From the NCBI GenBank assembly GCA_050084515.1, contig CM114273.1:10974001-11038000 (forward strand): DNA of 64,000 bases. The letters run 5' to 3'. A model generated the notes under the pieces. That model was given only the letters and a program-made list of their open reading frames with translations, was not told where the DNA came from and did no database searches. The DNA is from Blasia pusilla (taxonomy: Eukaryota; Marchantiophyta; Marchantiopsida; Blasiales). Shown here one piece after another: positions 21,301-33,388 of the stretch. A program made the position numbers and the translations under genes. Numbering within the stretch: the stretch's first letter is position 1; the number at the start of each line of letters is the position of its first letter.

Positions 21301-23528
21301 CTGATGTGGACATCAATCAAGTGATTTACCCGCGAAATATTTCATCAGTCACACTTGGTGGTATTCGAGCTACAAATACCCGCGTAATCTTCTTAGTTGC
21401 TGGCTTCATATCTTCCTGAACACCAATGTGCAAAGTATCTGGTCAATTTCTCTCAGAAGTGAGACAGTTTCACGAAATTTTAACCTGCCGTCGTCCCCCT
21501 TCGACAAGAGACTTTACCATCTTGTTGGTGAGACACGAACTAATTGGAGAGAAATCCTGGAGTGGGAACAGGGAGCATGATGAAACCTCTATGAAGGAAA
21601 AAATCAATCTTGAAAACTATCAAATGCACGAAGTAAACGAAAGAAATGGATGATGTAATCTGTGTTCATGGGCATATCTAGAGACGGAGAACAATGTGCA
21701 CTTAGTATTATCTGCCTAAATACAATAATTTAGGAAAGATAATACTTCTCACATCATGAAATTAAATGTACAATGAATTCTTTATAAAAATTTGAATACC
21801 AGCAATGGCACCCAATGCACAAATAATCTAGACTCAATACTATACCATTGATTTCACGTATGGTTGACTGACAATAATTTATTGACATCCTCTCCTTTTC
21901 TCAATCAGTAAACGTTGTATCCATAGCTGCCAAAATATTTCATTGGACCCCAATACAGCATCATCCTTCACTTAATGTAGTGCTCAAGAATGAAAAGGTT
22001 GTGATTTGGTCTTTGGAAGTTCGTATGAATACCTTTGGCGTTGCAATTTTCACCTCCAACATGCGGCCATTCAGAGAATGTTGTGTTGCAAGTGCTTTCT
22101 GTGACAAATAAAAACTTCATCAGCTGGCATCTAGTAATTTCACTGTATAAAACTAAAGTCAATCATCTCATGATTGTTGTGAATAGATCTATGTATACAG
22201 AGAATCAGCAACGAAATAGATTTAACAAGATGCATCTGTAAGTCAGCTGATTTCCATACACAAGCGACATGAAATTGACTACTCCATCAAATCATTATCC
22301 TTTACATGTCAGGTCACGATTAAGTTTCTGACCTCTGCATCTTCTGTTAAGGTGAAGGTAACATAACCAAAGCCACGTGAACGCCCTGTGGCCCGATCCT
22401 AGATAAAAGGAATGCAAGATCAGCTCATCTGGATAAATAGATTAGATAGCCAAATCAGGACTAATCATCGACCAATCACATGAAGCCATTTTAGTTTGAA
22501 TTTCGATATTCTGCCCTTGTGCTTTCCAGAAAATGTGGACTAACGTCCACATTCAAGAGCAGACTCTCCTTACAACACTTGCAACCATAGATCTGAGATT
22601 CCTCGCAAGTGGTCCTCTGGCAAAAGAATGTTGCTTCATTTATAAATACTTGTAAGTATTGCTAACAACAGAAACCATCAAGATTGACATCACATTCAAC
22701 ACATGAACCATGTGCACCCCACTTGTCTGGCTAATTCAGGAACCTGAGAATATAATAGAATGATAACTCTATAAGTGGGTACACAGCTAACCAACAAAGA
22801 GACGACAGCTGACTACGCCATCAGAGAGATTGACGAAGAAGATCGCTATGGAAGCACAGTAAAAAAAAAGTTTTCTTGGGCGGATTTCAGTAACCATTCT
22901 TGAAGTAGACTGCACCGACCTTCATAACAATGATATCATCAAGTTGTCCAAACTTCATCATGTACTGCCTCAATCCTTCTGTATCGACATCCCATGGTAT
23001 TCCGAGAACCTGGCATGTGCAAAAGGTATGATATGTTAGGTGGATGGCATTGCTACAACAGACGCACCTCCTGAGCATCGAATTGAAACTTTACCACCCC
23101 ATACATCCATCGGACCGTATGGTTTTATGTTTGCAACTTGGAGGGAAGAAACTCACGATTTGAACACCTATGGCGTAGGTTTTTTGGATGTATTGCAGAA
23201 AGTACAAGATTTGTAACTACATGCGAGAGGATTGAAAGCCAGTTTCGACCCACAAGCTTGGCCTTGGACGATCACAGCCCGATGAAACTTCTTGATTTGG
23301 AAAGAAAACATGGACTCGCAACAATACAGTCTTTGAGTCCAACAGGAATGGTTTATATTAAGACGATGTTTATCGATAATAAATTGTAAGCCATACGGTC
23401 AAATCTGACTACTGAAGGTGGCCAGCATGAACAAACTGGATACTCATAAGCACTTCCAACTTTAAGCGTCCCAGAAATTACATACAGGTGAAGTTACTAA
23501 CCACGAGCTTTCGAGATCCGAGGGACAT
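18343..23528 (-). CDS. Three-RRM RNA-binding protein (hnRNP/At4g36960-like), 12 coding exons
   Basis: Predicted nuclear or cytoplasmic RNA-binding protein acting in mRNA processing. Coding exons, 5' to 3': 23528-23502, 23009-22920, 22398-22333, 22098-22033, 21415-21330, 21040-20995, 20871-20817, 20503-20427, 19919-19503, 19156-19052, 18822-18640, 18447-18343. All introns are GT-AG, all phases join, and the product is about 440 residues ending in TAG. RRM1 (residues about 7-80) has LVVLGIPWDVD (RNP2) and RSRGFGYVTF (RNP1). RRM2 (about 95-170) has RVFVARIPPSV and HRGIGFVTYE. RRM3 (about 275-350) has TKIFVGRLPPEA and HRGFGFVTFA. A Gly/Ala/Tyr-rich linker with nine prolines lies between RRM2 and RRM3, and the C-terminus is Gly-rich. 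The start is MSLGSRKLV in exon 1, directly before RNP2, matching the short leader of this family. It is the only intact host gene seen. The exact ortholog and any untranslated upstream exons are unresolved. Confidence 0.88.
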
Positions 23529-24700
23529 GATTCAGATCCACTCCTGCATCGCGCCGGCCACATCGTAGACACTCAGATTTGCATCTCTCCCTTTCTCTTC
23601 ACCTCTCTCCTCCTCTCACTCCATACAATCACATCATAACGCTACAGAAATCTACACGCCCTTTCAGAGATCTCAATTAGCCTACCAACAAAGTCGCTGG
23701 GGAGGCAATGCTACGGTGTCTGTTGAATTGCGGACAACCGACCAGATTATAATTAAACTAGACTCCACAGGTGAGTTCTTAGGGGATCGGCGCACAAGCC
23801 GGTATGTGAAGAGAAAAAGTTACGTGAGAATGTCAAAACAGCACTCAGCCTGACTCTCCCGACCGACTGGCGCATCGCACTAGAGTGATTGAACAATCGA
23901 ACAATGTTTCTTTCCACAATTGTTTGATAATAGCAAGCTACTTGAATCACATATTCGACTACGCGAACAGAGACGGAACTAAGATGACCATCCGAGGAAT
24001 TGAATTGCTTGAAAGTCCTGCTAGCATATACTCACTGTCCCAAGCTAGAGCGTACAAACTACGATCCTCACCTCTCCACTGCAAACTCCCACCCGGGTCA
24101 AAATCTGAACATCCTGCTTCCACAATTCTTCCATAAAACAACTCATCATTCACTAAGAGAATGTCCATCCCCCCCTTCATAATCGTTACCCTCTTACTCT
24201 CGTATTCCGCTGGTTCTCCCTCTCGCCTTTCCTCTCCTCTCCCTTAGCTCTCGTCTCTCTCGCCTTCTGCTCTCAGCTCTCGTACCACCAGCCTCTCCCT
24301 CCACTCTTTGTAGACTTTGTCTGTCTGATCTTCCAGGTACTGCCCGCTCGCTCGCTTGTTCTCTCGCCTCGCCTCTCCGATCCCTGCACACCTCCACTCC
24401 AACCCCTTCCCTTTCTTTTGCTCCACTCTCATCAATAAATCGAATATCTGCAGCCTCTTCTCCTGTCAATACGGCACAATCAGCCTCTCGTATGAGAACT
24501 CGCGATCCGCTCCATCTCGCTCAGCCAATGAGTCACCCGATCGAGTAATTGCACTCATGCGATCGCACTTTGGAGATCTGTGCCGGCCCCTTCTCCCTGT
24601 CTCTAATTTCTTTCTTCCGCAGGCGAATACTCTGAGCGCTTCCCATGCTCGTCCCACACACGCTCCCCTGTTCCCCGCTTCACTACCACCCTCTACTGTA
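23529..24700 (-). promoter_or_regulatory. Candidate 5' leader and promoter region of the RRM gene
   Basis: Immediately upstream of the ATG the minus strand is GA-rich (the plus strand has CTCTCC/TCTC runs at 23570-23630 and again at 24215-24430). This is common in plant 5' UTRs and core promoters. No TATA box at a convincing distance was recognised, and no upstream coding exon is required. Short open frames here are low-complexity. Confidence 0.35.
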
Positions 24701-25200
24701 GTTCCTCAGTAACCACTATTTGCCCCACGACTTATTCACGACCAATCCCTTACTGTGGATACTCCTTACACCGTTTTCCCCGCGGCCATTCCAACTACGA
24801 TTGATTCCCTGACCGTGGTTCCCCAGTACCATGGTTACCACCACCGGCTCTTAGAGCTACGACTGCCCGACTACCGGACTACCTGAGTCTTACTACGACT
24901 GCCCGACGACCGGACTACCTACCTGACTGTGGTTACTCCATCATACGCTGGTCGACGCACGAGTTCTCCACCACCGGCTCTTAGAGCCGATCCCCTGGGT
25001 TGGTTAAATTTGTGATGACCGGATAGCATCTTAGGCGTCCTCTAATTACGGGAGTCTCACAGGGAAGAAGACGAAAAACAGGAAGACCGTGGAGAATCCT
25101 TACTAGACTGTCGTTTCCAGGGGAGGCTTCATAAATGAAGGACTGATGATCCGAGGGGAATACCCTATTATGGGCGCTGGCTCCTTCTAAGAAGCTCCCA
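24701..25200. repeat. Short internal duplications upstream of the RRM gene
   Basis: CACCACCGGCTCTTAGAGC occurs at about 24839-24857 and again at 24969-24987. Between them, CTACGACTGCCCGACTACC (24857) is repeated 36 bp later as CTACGACTGCCCGACGACC (24893), each followed by GGACTACCT. The region is otherwise non-coding, with recurrent ACTGTGGTTMCTC words. Confidence 0.6.
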
Positions 25201-25706
25201 ATGAACGTCAGGTATGAAATGTTTTAGTTCTCTGTAATTTTATTCCATATTAATAAATACAAATTTAGGGGAGGTTTTAATAATAATAACTTGTATGCGG
25301 CCAATTTGAATAGATAGGGTATTGTTATGGAGGAGTCTCGAAGAGCTCGATGGAAAAGATAGCAAATTCGTAGAATAAAAGTAGTTATATGTTTAATTGT
25401 CGCCTAAATTAATCAGGATTGGATTTGAGTTTTTTTTTTTTTGATGGGGAGGAAAATTAAATTGGACAAGAGACTAGAAAGTAGATATTAAGGAAGTGGA
25501 GAATGAAAAATATCAACAATACATGAGCATAAGAAAATAGAGGGAGTAAAAGAGAGTAAGGGGATAAAAATTACTAATACGATCTTAGTAAGGAGGGGTA
25601 AAAGATTGTTAATACCGAGGGAGTTAAGAGAGTAGACAAATATTGATAGGGAGTGGATTGAATCCAAATGTCTTTTTAAGGTCTTTCATGTGCATTCACA
25701 TCCTAT

Positions 25707-25737
<31 letters not shown>

Positions 25738-26400
25738 AAGAAAGAACCGATTAATATGGGCCAGTAGTAGAGGCCATGAAGAATGAAATGGAGGCATTAT
25801 CTCTTGGCCACATGTTATTTTTCCGGTCATTATATGTGTTTTATATGTCAGGTCCATGTCATGTTCATTTTGTATTCATCAATTTTACTATTAATAACTT
25901 TAGCAATTAGAGTGAATTTGTGTGTAACGAATAGTAACCATATAAAGATGTAAGGAGACAAGTGGTGTGGAATTGATATGAGAGCTCAGCAAATTAAGTG
26001 TGTTATATAATTTTTTCAATGTGGATAATAAAATTATTGCAAGTGAGCATATATAGTAGCAGAGTTATGGAGCCACACCTGAATTAAAAAACAATGGAGT
26101 TGGATGGGTATGCTCCGCTAAATGACTGAACAATAAGTAGTAGATGACTGAAGAACAAACCACATAATAGTCATTAGTTTGGAGAAAGAAGCATGGTGCA
26201 TGAGAATTTTGGTAGAAATGGATCTTCCAAATGAGTAGAAAAACTAGAGTAGGTTGGAAAGAAAACTAGAGTAATCATAGTCAAACGATGAATATGAATA
26301 ATGAATAGCTTAAAATAGTAGACTTCTACTTGCGTAACACACACTAAATGACTATTGTTTGGAGTTGCAACTTGGAATTTCCTTCTATCACGGGCCTCAA
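25201..26400. other. AT-rich intergenic DNA with a GA microsatellite
   Basis: A (GA)n tract lies at about 25711-25737. No gene, RNA or repeat boundary could be supported in the remainder. Confidence 0.5.
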
Positions 26401-27885
26401 CGTTCTTGATGAAGTCCTTGATGAATATGAAGTTGATGATGATGCTTATGCCTCCTTCAATTTAGTTGTGAGATAGGATACGATGTCCATATGAATATCA
26501 TTCTCCTCATAGAGATTAGCGAGCTCATCATTTATGTTATTGATGGGTCTTTCTAACCTATCAGTGTGATCTTGAGCACTATCCAACTTAGATATGACTC
26601 CCTCATACACACAAAGGGGTATTGTATCATATGTAACAGAAGGTGAAATTTTTGATATATTTGCTGAAGAATGTTGGATAGCTAGAATCCTTCAATAATG
26701 AGAAATATGTAGAGTATGCATGTAGCAAAACTTGGCTCATGCTAACATGGTGGAACATACCATGAGATCTATGTTAGATAAAATTTTGGTTGAGAGTGTG
26801 AAATAGAAAGGAATAAAAGGTTATGGCTAAAAATATTAAGTGCAATTAAAAGAGCATACTACATAAAATTCAAGTAACGATGAAGTATGAGAATAAAATA
26901 ATTGTATGATATATGAAAGGAGGAGAAGTACAATCAGCAAAATGAGGATTTATAAGGACAACAGATTGAATATAGATTAAGGGTCCAAAGTATAAGAATC
27001 TTGTGGCTACATAAATGAACAACTACTGATTGCCAATTGAGATACCTACCAGATAAATAAGAGCATATTTTGAGAGAGAGCATAAGAGTCTTGCAAGAGA
27101 GTAACTAGAGTAGTACATATAACTCAACAATGTGTTAGTGTAGCAACATATTCTACAATTAGAAGTAGTTCATAGTATTTCTTGTGGAGTAGAGCAACTT
27201 TTGCAAATATACATAACCATCGTTGTTGTGGTCATAGGAAAAAGGTAGACCCAAAAAATAATAGAGAGAAAATTTTCCATCAAGATATATACATGCAACC
27301 CTTGTGGATATGCAAAATGTGTACAAAAGAGCTAACGAACGTAATATATAAGAGGCCCACGTGAATAGAAAATGGCCTAGAAAACTTATGCTAAGAAGAT
27401 ATCATCATACTTGTATTTGCAATATTGCATATGAGTACGAGCAAAATTAAAGAAAAAATATTTGAAGTGCAGATTGAAAGAGAGAATCAAAGCCTCCTAA
27501 TTATGTTACACATATTATGTATAATAAAAGGGAATTTTTACCGGATGTTGTCAAGTATATTTTCCAAGGGATATGATAGTAACGTTGGGTTCATAGGCAA
27601 GGTGTCCCGAAGGTGCATTAGAGGTAATGGTGGTGGTACCAATGTCTCCAAAGTCAAGAAGAATTGGAATAACATGAGGAATGTCATTTTCTGGTATGGA
27701 TGGTGTGAACTCAAGAAGCTCACCATTGGAATGGGCTAATTTCATTCTAGTAATCAAAAGTGAGGCTTTGGAGTTTGTCAAATCAATAACCATAAGTAAA
27801 AGGAGGTGGAATTCTTAGCGTAGGGTTCTAAGCTGATCAAGTTGGATTGCTTCAGATACCATTGTAAATCATTTATTCCCTTGCG
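26401..27885 (-). mobile_element. Possible strongly decayed LTR retroelement remnant
   Basis: On the minus strand, ATGGTATCTGAAGC at about 27873-27860 resembles the plant primer binding site TGGTATCAGAGC and follows a sequence ending TTACA, as an LTR would. Further down, frames read ENDIPHVIPILLDFGDIG (27690s) and, around 26600-26450, SKLDSAQDHTDRLERPINN, which could be gag-like coiled coil. There are many stops, no RT motif is visible and no second LTR was found, so the call is tentative. Confidence 0.25.
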
Positions 27886-28125
27886 ACTTGGTAAGGGATG
27901 GTTCCTTGAAATCGATCTTTCTAGCATAAAACTCCCTTCTTAGTGGATACCTATATATATTTCAGAGATGAAAAAATATTAATAATATAAGAATTTTGGC
28001 CCTATATTTGAATGAAAAGAGTAGATACAATTTGAAGTTGCTGACCTGCACCAAAGCCCGCCTTGATGATGCTTAAATTTCTCATCCTATGTTTTTCCTT
28101 TAGTTATAATCAAGGTTGCATATGG

Positions 28126-28400
28126 ACAAAGTCTGTGTCGACAGATTTGTTCATATCCATGGACATACGTCCATCCGTCCTATGGAAGGACTCGTCCATA
28201 TAGGCCCCACCTTCCCCTTTTTTCTCATCTCCCCACACTCGCATACATATTCCATACTTTCATGTTTCTTCCTCCCTCTTATTGCCCCACTTGGCCTTAC
28301 CCTACTTTCCATCATGAAGTTTGGGCCCCACCTCTTATAATCCATGTCCGTGGATATATCCAAACTTGTCTGTTCATGTCCGTCATAGGGACGGACTTGT
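28126..28400. mobile_element. MITE-like element with long imperfect inverted ends
   Basis: The left end starts ACAAAGTCTGTG at 28126. The reverse complement of the right end starts ACAAGTCCGTCC at 28400. Inward, CAGATTTGTTCATATCC with TGGACAT on the left corresponds to CAGACAAGTTTGGATATATC with CGGACAT on the right (inverted). The interior is non-coding, about 275 bp in total. The right end abuts the TG-starting block at 28401. No target duplication was recognised. Confidence 0.45.
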
Positions 28401-28900
28401 TGTCATGCGCATACATATCGCTACACAACATACATTGCTGGTCACATCTACACCACACAACACTGATCTTCCCCACACACGGGTAGATCCACACATGTAC
28501 TGAAATCAACTCATACATATACATGGAGATCACACAACCAAAAATAAAGAGTAGTAAGAACGGCACACCCGGCCTAAAACTCCACTCCTCAATCTACATC
28601 GGCATATCGAGCCTCATCCACCCTACGCTATCAAGGAATCCGACGCTAGCACCCTAGTCCGATCTCACACACATACAAGAGAGGTGCTCCAACGACCCAA
28701 CATGAGAAAGATGTTCTCATCTTTCCTCCCCTATATAGGGTTGGGAAGAGCCAAAAAGCTCTTCCCCTAAAAATAACTATCCTCTTGGTAACCTGCACGC
28801 ACAAGTTACCAAGGGCGGGTGACTTAGTCAACAAGTCATCCGGTTGTGAAGACCTCAACAGGAAAGTTGTCAAAACGATGTTCCTAGCACAATGGACCTA
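28401..28900. repeat. LTR-like fragment sharing its first 45 bp with 3667-3711
   Basis: Begins TGTCATGCGCATACATATCG, matching the block at 3667 with few differences, then diverges. A TATA-like CCCTATATAGGG lies at about 28729-28739. No coding frame. It may be a solo LTR or edge of an element related to the methyltransferase gypsy, but the other boundary was not found. Confidence 0.35.
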
Positions 28901-29803
28901 TCCTTAACCTCATCCGACACCGTGGGACAAAGTTACACTCAAGATAGTCCACTGGCTCCTACGCCCTATCCACGATAGATCTCGGGCTATCGTCTACTCA
29001 GATCTGACATTGTTCATTTATGTGCAACCATCATTATAAATCCATTAATCCATCGACTAGTCACACCATACTCCCAGAATGATGGAACAAGGCCAAATTT
29101 GTCACAAAACCTCATCTGGTTCTCAGTGGATTGGATTGTGCGTAGATTGAAGGGCTCAAGAATACTCTGGACGTCATGTAGTATCATATTTGATAAGTCA
29201 ATATAACTTGCGGGCATCTGTTGACTAGTTAGATGAAGAAAAACGTGAGAAAGATGGAATTAAATGGATGGACTTGTAGAGAAATTACGTAAGTTTGAGA
29301 CTTTTATGTACTTGAACGGTGTTGTTGGTGAGAGTTTGATATATGATTGTACATCTTGGGAGGTGTAGACGATGACCGTTGAAGTTTTTGAGCATATTTT
29401 AGAGTTGGGTTGGTACTCCATGTTGGTTTCTTACCCCCGCTCTTGGATATGCTATCACTGCTAAAAATAATTTACAATATAAACGTAGAACAAAAGTTGC
29501 AAAGGGACTAGACTTGCTCGCAAATTGTTACAAAATCACATGATGGTAGTTGAAATAGTATGCATAATTGTTTCCTAGTGCGAACATAAGAAAGCATAAT
29601 ATAGACAAGACCAACAACAAATGCAGATCTTAAGACAAGAAAAAAACAAGCATTCACAATTAATCCTTGGCTCTTATGTCCTGTGACCGCATATCCAAGA
29701 ATAATTGGAAATATATGTTTGAAGTACTTGCAATCAAATCCATATCTTAGTGATGAGAAGTTTAATCTAGTTATGGTGACAAAGTGTCTTAGTAGCTAAT
29801 TCT
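28901..29803. other. Intergenic DNA left of the complete gypsy element
   Basis: No feature recognised. A 67-codon minus frame at 29014-29217 has no known motif. Confidence 0.4.
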
Positions 29804-29808
29804 TATAG
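29804..29808. repeat. Target-site duplication TATAG, left
   Basis: TATAG directly precedes the 5' LTR (starting TGTCGCGACC at 29809) and is repeated exactly at 37441-37445 directly after the 3' LTR. A 5-bp duplication is usual for Ty3/gypsy integration. Confidence 0.85.
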
Positions 29809-30822
29809 TGTCGCGACCCTCATGACCAAACGAGTGCCAAAGCATAACAACAGAACATTAGCGCGCTCATGCTAAGATGGTTTGCGCGTTGGAGTAGTCT
29901 CGAAGAAGAGACAAGAGACAAGATGCAAGCGAGGCTTCGCGTTTCAGATGTTGTGGTCACGACCGAGAAACCAGGACCAAACACGGAATAAGACTTGAAA
30001 GGAGTCGAGTCTAGAAAGTGGGTTGCCAAAGGAAGGAATCCGGATTTGGAACTCCACTAGCGTTTGAGAATTTCCGACTGTATTTATAACCATAACTTTA
30101 AGCGCTAGCATGCGTTTGGATTAAATAAGTGTGCGTTGAAAGGCTTATGGAAAGTCGGTTCAAACGCACTAAAGATCTCTGCAAACGCATAAGCAGCGGC
30201 TGAGAAACAACCCAGAAATGACTGTAAGTACAGTCGGGTTGAGGGCCACAATGAAGGGCCCGACCCTCCTTTTCCAAAATGGGGGGGGGGGGAGGGGTTA
30301 TTGGAGAACCCCAAAAGTACTAGTAACAGGGAAGGTCTCCGAGAGTGCTTGTAACTCGAACCCCACTTTGGGCGCCATAGGGCGTTTAGGGTATGGAACG
30401 GATCGAGAGTTTGGGGGTTGGGCTGGAAAACCTGAACCAAGTCTACAGAGGCGATTTTAGACATCCCTCGTGCATTTCACTCGGCGACTCAATTACTTGG
30501 GTCTCGGTTTGGAACTCGCATGAGGTCCGTTGAACAGTTGGGATCGCTAGGCGCGCAAGTGCCATTTTAGGTTCCTGGACTAATTAGGAAGTCTGTTCCA
30601 AGTCTTGAAGGACTTCCCATGTTTTGGAAACTAGGAATTAAGGAAGGTTGAGCTTGATGAGACGCCGAGTTGAGAACTCGGTGGGTTGGGAACGCTGGTT
30701 GGCCCAGACCCGACTAACGAGAGTGCATGTTTGGGTGCAGATTAGCGATGAGATCGTGTCCTACTGAACGTACGTTTCCGCAACACTAAAGATTGACATT
30801 CAAGGAGAGTAGGGGCGCGACA
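29809..30822 (+). repeat. 5' LTR of the complete gypsy element
   Basis: Starts TGTCGCGACCCTCATGACC and ends GGGGCGCGACA. It is highly similar along its length to 36446-37440. A TATA-like TGTATTTATAACC at about 30078-30090 could be its core promoter. A run of G (near 30282-30296) is longer than in the 3' LTR and explains part of the length difference. Confidence 0.92.
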
Positions 30823-30824
30823 AG

Positions 30825-30836
30825 TGGTATCAGAGC
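30825..30836 (+). promoter_or_regulatory. Primer binding site of the gypsy element
   Basis: TGGTATCAGAGC lies two bases after the 5' LTR end and is the standard plant PBS complementary to the 3' end of initiator methionine tRNA. Confidence 0.9.
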
Positions 30837-30971
30837 TAATCCTTGGTGAGCAAGAACTTGGGGTCGTGGGATCAATCGGACGCTTGGGAAAACTCAAGGT
30901 AGCGGCTAGACTCAGACGCTCGAGCAGGGACGCAAGAAACGAGGAGGAGATCTGAGTGAGTTGGCTTGAAA

Positions 30972-32510
30972 ATGGCGATCGAGGGAGAACAACCCAAGAA
31001 GCGCCAAATCAAGCGACGTGAACCAAGAGAGGAACCAATGCCGGACCGTGAAGCTATGGAGGAGACGGAGACTCCCAAAGAGCTGAACGCTAGACGTGAG
31101 GACATTCCAGAGGCGAATCCTTCTGCGGGGCCATCGGGCCCAAACTCAGGGGAACCGACCGAGTCAAGCCAGACGTTGGACTTGTTGAAGCTGTTGGTGG
31201 AGCAGATGTCCCAGCAAAGCAAGCGGATTGCAGAGTTAGAGGCCACCCGAACTCCGGGTGCGGGCATAAAGCTCTCCAAGACAAACCTGCCCACGCCATT
31301 CATTGGGGTGGGGCGCTCGCGGAAAGTGAAGGATTTCCTTACGGAACAGGAATTGTACTTCGAGGCGCAGAGGGCAGCTGAGCAGAACAAGGTGACGGTA
31401 GCCGTTACTGTCCTGAAGGATCATGCGCTACAATGGTGGACAGCTCAACGAGAGGAATATCTGGCCGGCGAGTCACCTCTGAGTTGGGAGGAGTTTAAGT
31501 TGTTGATTGGGGATCGATTCACTCCAGAGTACCAAGGGTTGCGCGACACAGTGGAATGCGTGCGGATGCGGCAGAGTGATTCCTTAAGCGCGTATGTGAG
31601 GGAGTTTAGTGCAAAACTGACTTCTCTTCCAAAGATGGATGAGCACGCAAAGAAGGTTGTCTTCATTAGTGGACTCACGCAGAGCGCTGAAAAGGCCCTT
31701 TACCGAAAGCCGACGTTGCCAGATACCTGCGCGGATCTTCTGAAGCTAGCGGAGCGGATTGGGGACGATGAGGTCCAAACCCAAAAACCCTTTGAGCCAA
31801 AAGGTTTTTCAAAGAAGTCAAAAAATAAGGAGACATTCAAAAGAGTCTGGAGTGGGAGCCTGCACGGTCCAAGAGAGTCGTCTACCCCGGCAGCAAAACG
31901 AGTGGAACTTCATGCAAAGCCGAGAGGAGGACAACACTCGAAGTCAGGGAACGGCAAGGTCATATGCTACAACTGTGACGAACCGGGGCACCTAGCGAAA
32001 GTGTGTTCGAAACCAAAGGTTAGTAATGGGAGTATGATTGCGTTTGCTACTAAGCATCTGTTGGCGGGTGATCTCGAGACGTCCCTTCAGGTCACCAAGA
32101 GGACGCACAGTTTGGTGTACCTAAGATCCAAGATTTTTGATCGCGATGTGTTGTTGCTCGTGGATACAGATGCTTCGCACTCCTTCCTAAGCTCGAGAAT
32201 CGTGAAGGAACTAAGGTTGTCTACCTCTAAGGCGGATGAGCCCATTCGAGTAGGATTTGCAGGAGGCAAGTCTCATCGGACTTCTGAGTTGGTCTTGGGT
32301 TTGACCATAGGATGCGGGGTATTCGAGTTGAAGGAGAATTTCACTGTGTGCAAAATGGATGGCATTGACGGAGTCTTGGGGAATACATTCCTAGATACAT
32401 ATGAGGTGGAGTTAAGACGTAGATCCTTGAGGTTGAGCGTCTCGCTAAAAGGCAAACGGTTACAAGTGCGGTTAGTCCGTGAGGTTCTGGCGAAAAAGGA
32501 TTTAGACTGA
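30972..32510 (+). CDS. Gag-protease polyprotein of the gypsy element
   Basis: 512 codons from an ATG at 30972, preceded by an in-frame TTG/AAA that is not needed as a start. Residues about 1-90 are charged and low in conservation. About 120-235 is the retrotransposon gag fold (LQWWTAQREEYL, LSAYVREFSAKL). Residues 332-345 form the zinc knuckle CYNCDEPGHLAKVC (CX2CX4HX4C). At 398 is the protease active site DTDASHSF, where the usual Gly after D-T/S is Asp, so the protease is probably inactive in this copy. ILGN/VLGNTFLDTYEV near the end matches the conserved protease C-terminal segment. The frame ends in TGA just before RT, which continues after the stop. Confidence 0.88.
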   Translation: MAIEGEQPKKRQIKRREPREEPMPDREAMEETETPKELNARREDIPEANPSAGPSGPNSGEPTESSQTLDLLKLLVEQMSQQSKRIAELEATRTPGAGIKLSKTNLPTPFIGVGRSRKVKDFLTEQELYFEAQRAAEQNKVTVAVTVLKDHALQWWTAQREEYLAGESPLSWEEFKLLIGDRFTPEYQGLRDTVECVRMRQSDSLSAYVREFSAKLTSLPKMDEHAKKVVFISGLTQSAEKALYRKPTLPDTCADLLKLAERIGDDEVQTQKPFEPKGFSKKSKNKETFKRVWSGSLHGPRESSTPAAKRVELHAKPRGGQHSKSGNGKVICYNCDEPGHLAKVCSKPKVSNGSMIAFATKHLLAGDLETSLQVTKRTHSLVYLRSKIFDRDVLLLVDTDASHSFLSSRIVKELRLSTSKADEPIRVGFAGGKSHRTSELVLGLTIGCGVFELKENFTVCKMDGIDGVLGNTFLDTYEVELRRRSLRLSVSLKGKRLQVRLVREVLAKKDLD

Positions 32511-33388
32511 ATTGCCACCACATAGAGCCGTCGATCATAAGATAGAGATCATACCTGGTTCCCAACCACCCTCAAAAGGACCATATAGGTTGAATCACGA
32601 GGAACTTCTTGAGTTGAAAAGGCAGTTAAGTGAGCTCTTGGAAAAGGTTTACATTAGGACTAGCAAGTGACCTTATGGAGCACCTATTCTTTTTGTAAAG
32701 AAGAAGGATGGAAAGATGAGGTTGTGTGTTGATTACCGTGCGCTGAATAAAATGACGGTTCGGAATAATTACCCTCTTCCGTAAATATCTAGCAGGCGCG
32801 AGATATTTCAGTAGGATTGACTTGAAGTTAGGATATTACCAGATCCAGATTGCCGAGGCAGATGTGGTGAAGATTGTGTGTAGGACAAGATACGGTTCCT
32901 TTGAGTTTGTAGTGATGCCTTTCGGTCTATGTAACGCGCCTCCGATGTTCACCATATTGATGAACTCCATTTTTCACAAGGAAATGGATGAGTATGTTAT
33001 CATCTATATTGATGACATACTTATCTATTCAAAGTCACTAGAGGAGCACGTTCGACATGTGAGAGCGGTCTTGTCTAAGCTAAGGGCAAATCACCTATAT
33101 GCGAATGTAGAGAAGAGCGAATTTGGTTTGAGCAACATCAAATTCTTGGGTCACGTGGTCAGTGCAGATGGCGTCAGTCCAGACATGGAGAAGGTGAAAG
33201 CGATTGTCGAGTGGAAACCCCCATCCACTGTGAAGGGGATGAGGAGGTTCATAGGTGCAGTGCAGTTCTATCGCACTTATGTGAAAAACTTTTTGGGAAT
33301 TGTGATCCCTCTCATGGATTGGACAGAAAAGTTTGCTAACACGACTTGGACCCAGGAAGTTAATGAGGCATTCAGCCAAGTGAAGTAG
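32511..33388 (+). pseudogene. Reverse transcriptase of the gypsy element (broken)
   Basis: Directly after the gag-protease stop, the same product continues: LSELLEKVYIRTSK, a [23 protein letters not shown], then [16 protein letters not shown] and a TAA at about 32783, followed by a frame change. The frame 32822-33388 carries DLKLGYYQI, VMPFGLCNAPP and the catalytic box IYIDDILIYS (codons for YIDD at about 33005-33016). A final in-frame TAG at about 33386 separates it from RNase H. The domain order and wording are Ty3/gypsy. About 30 codons of the palm near 32785-32820 look shortened. Confidence 0.88.
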
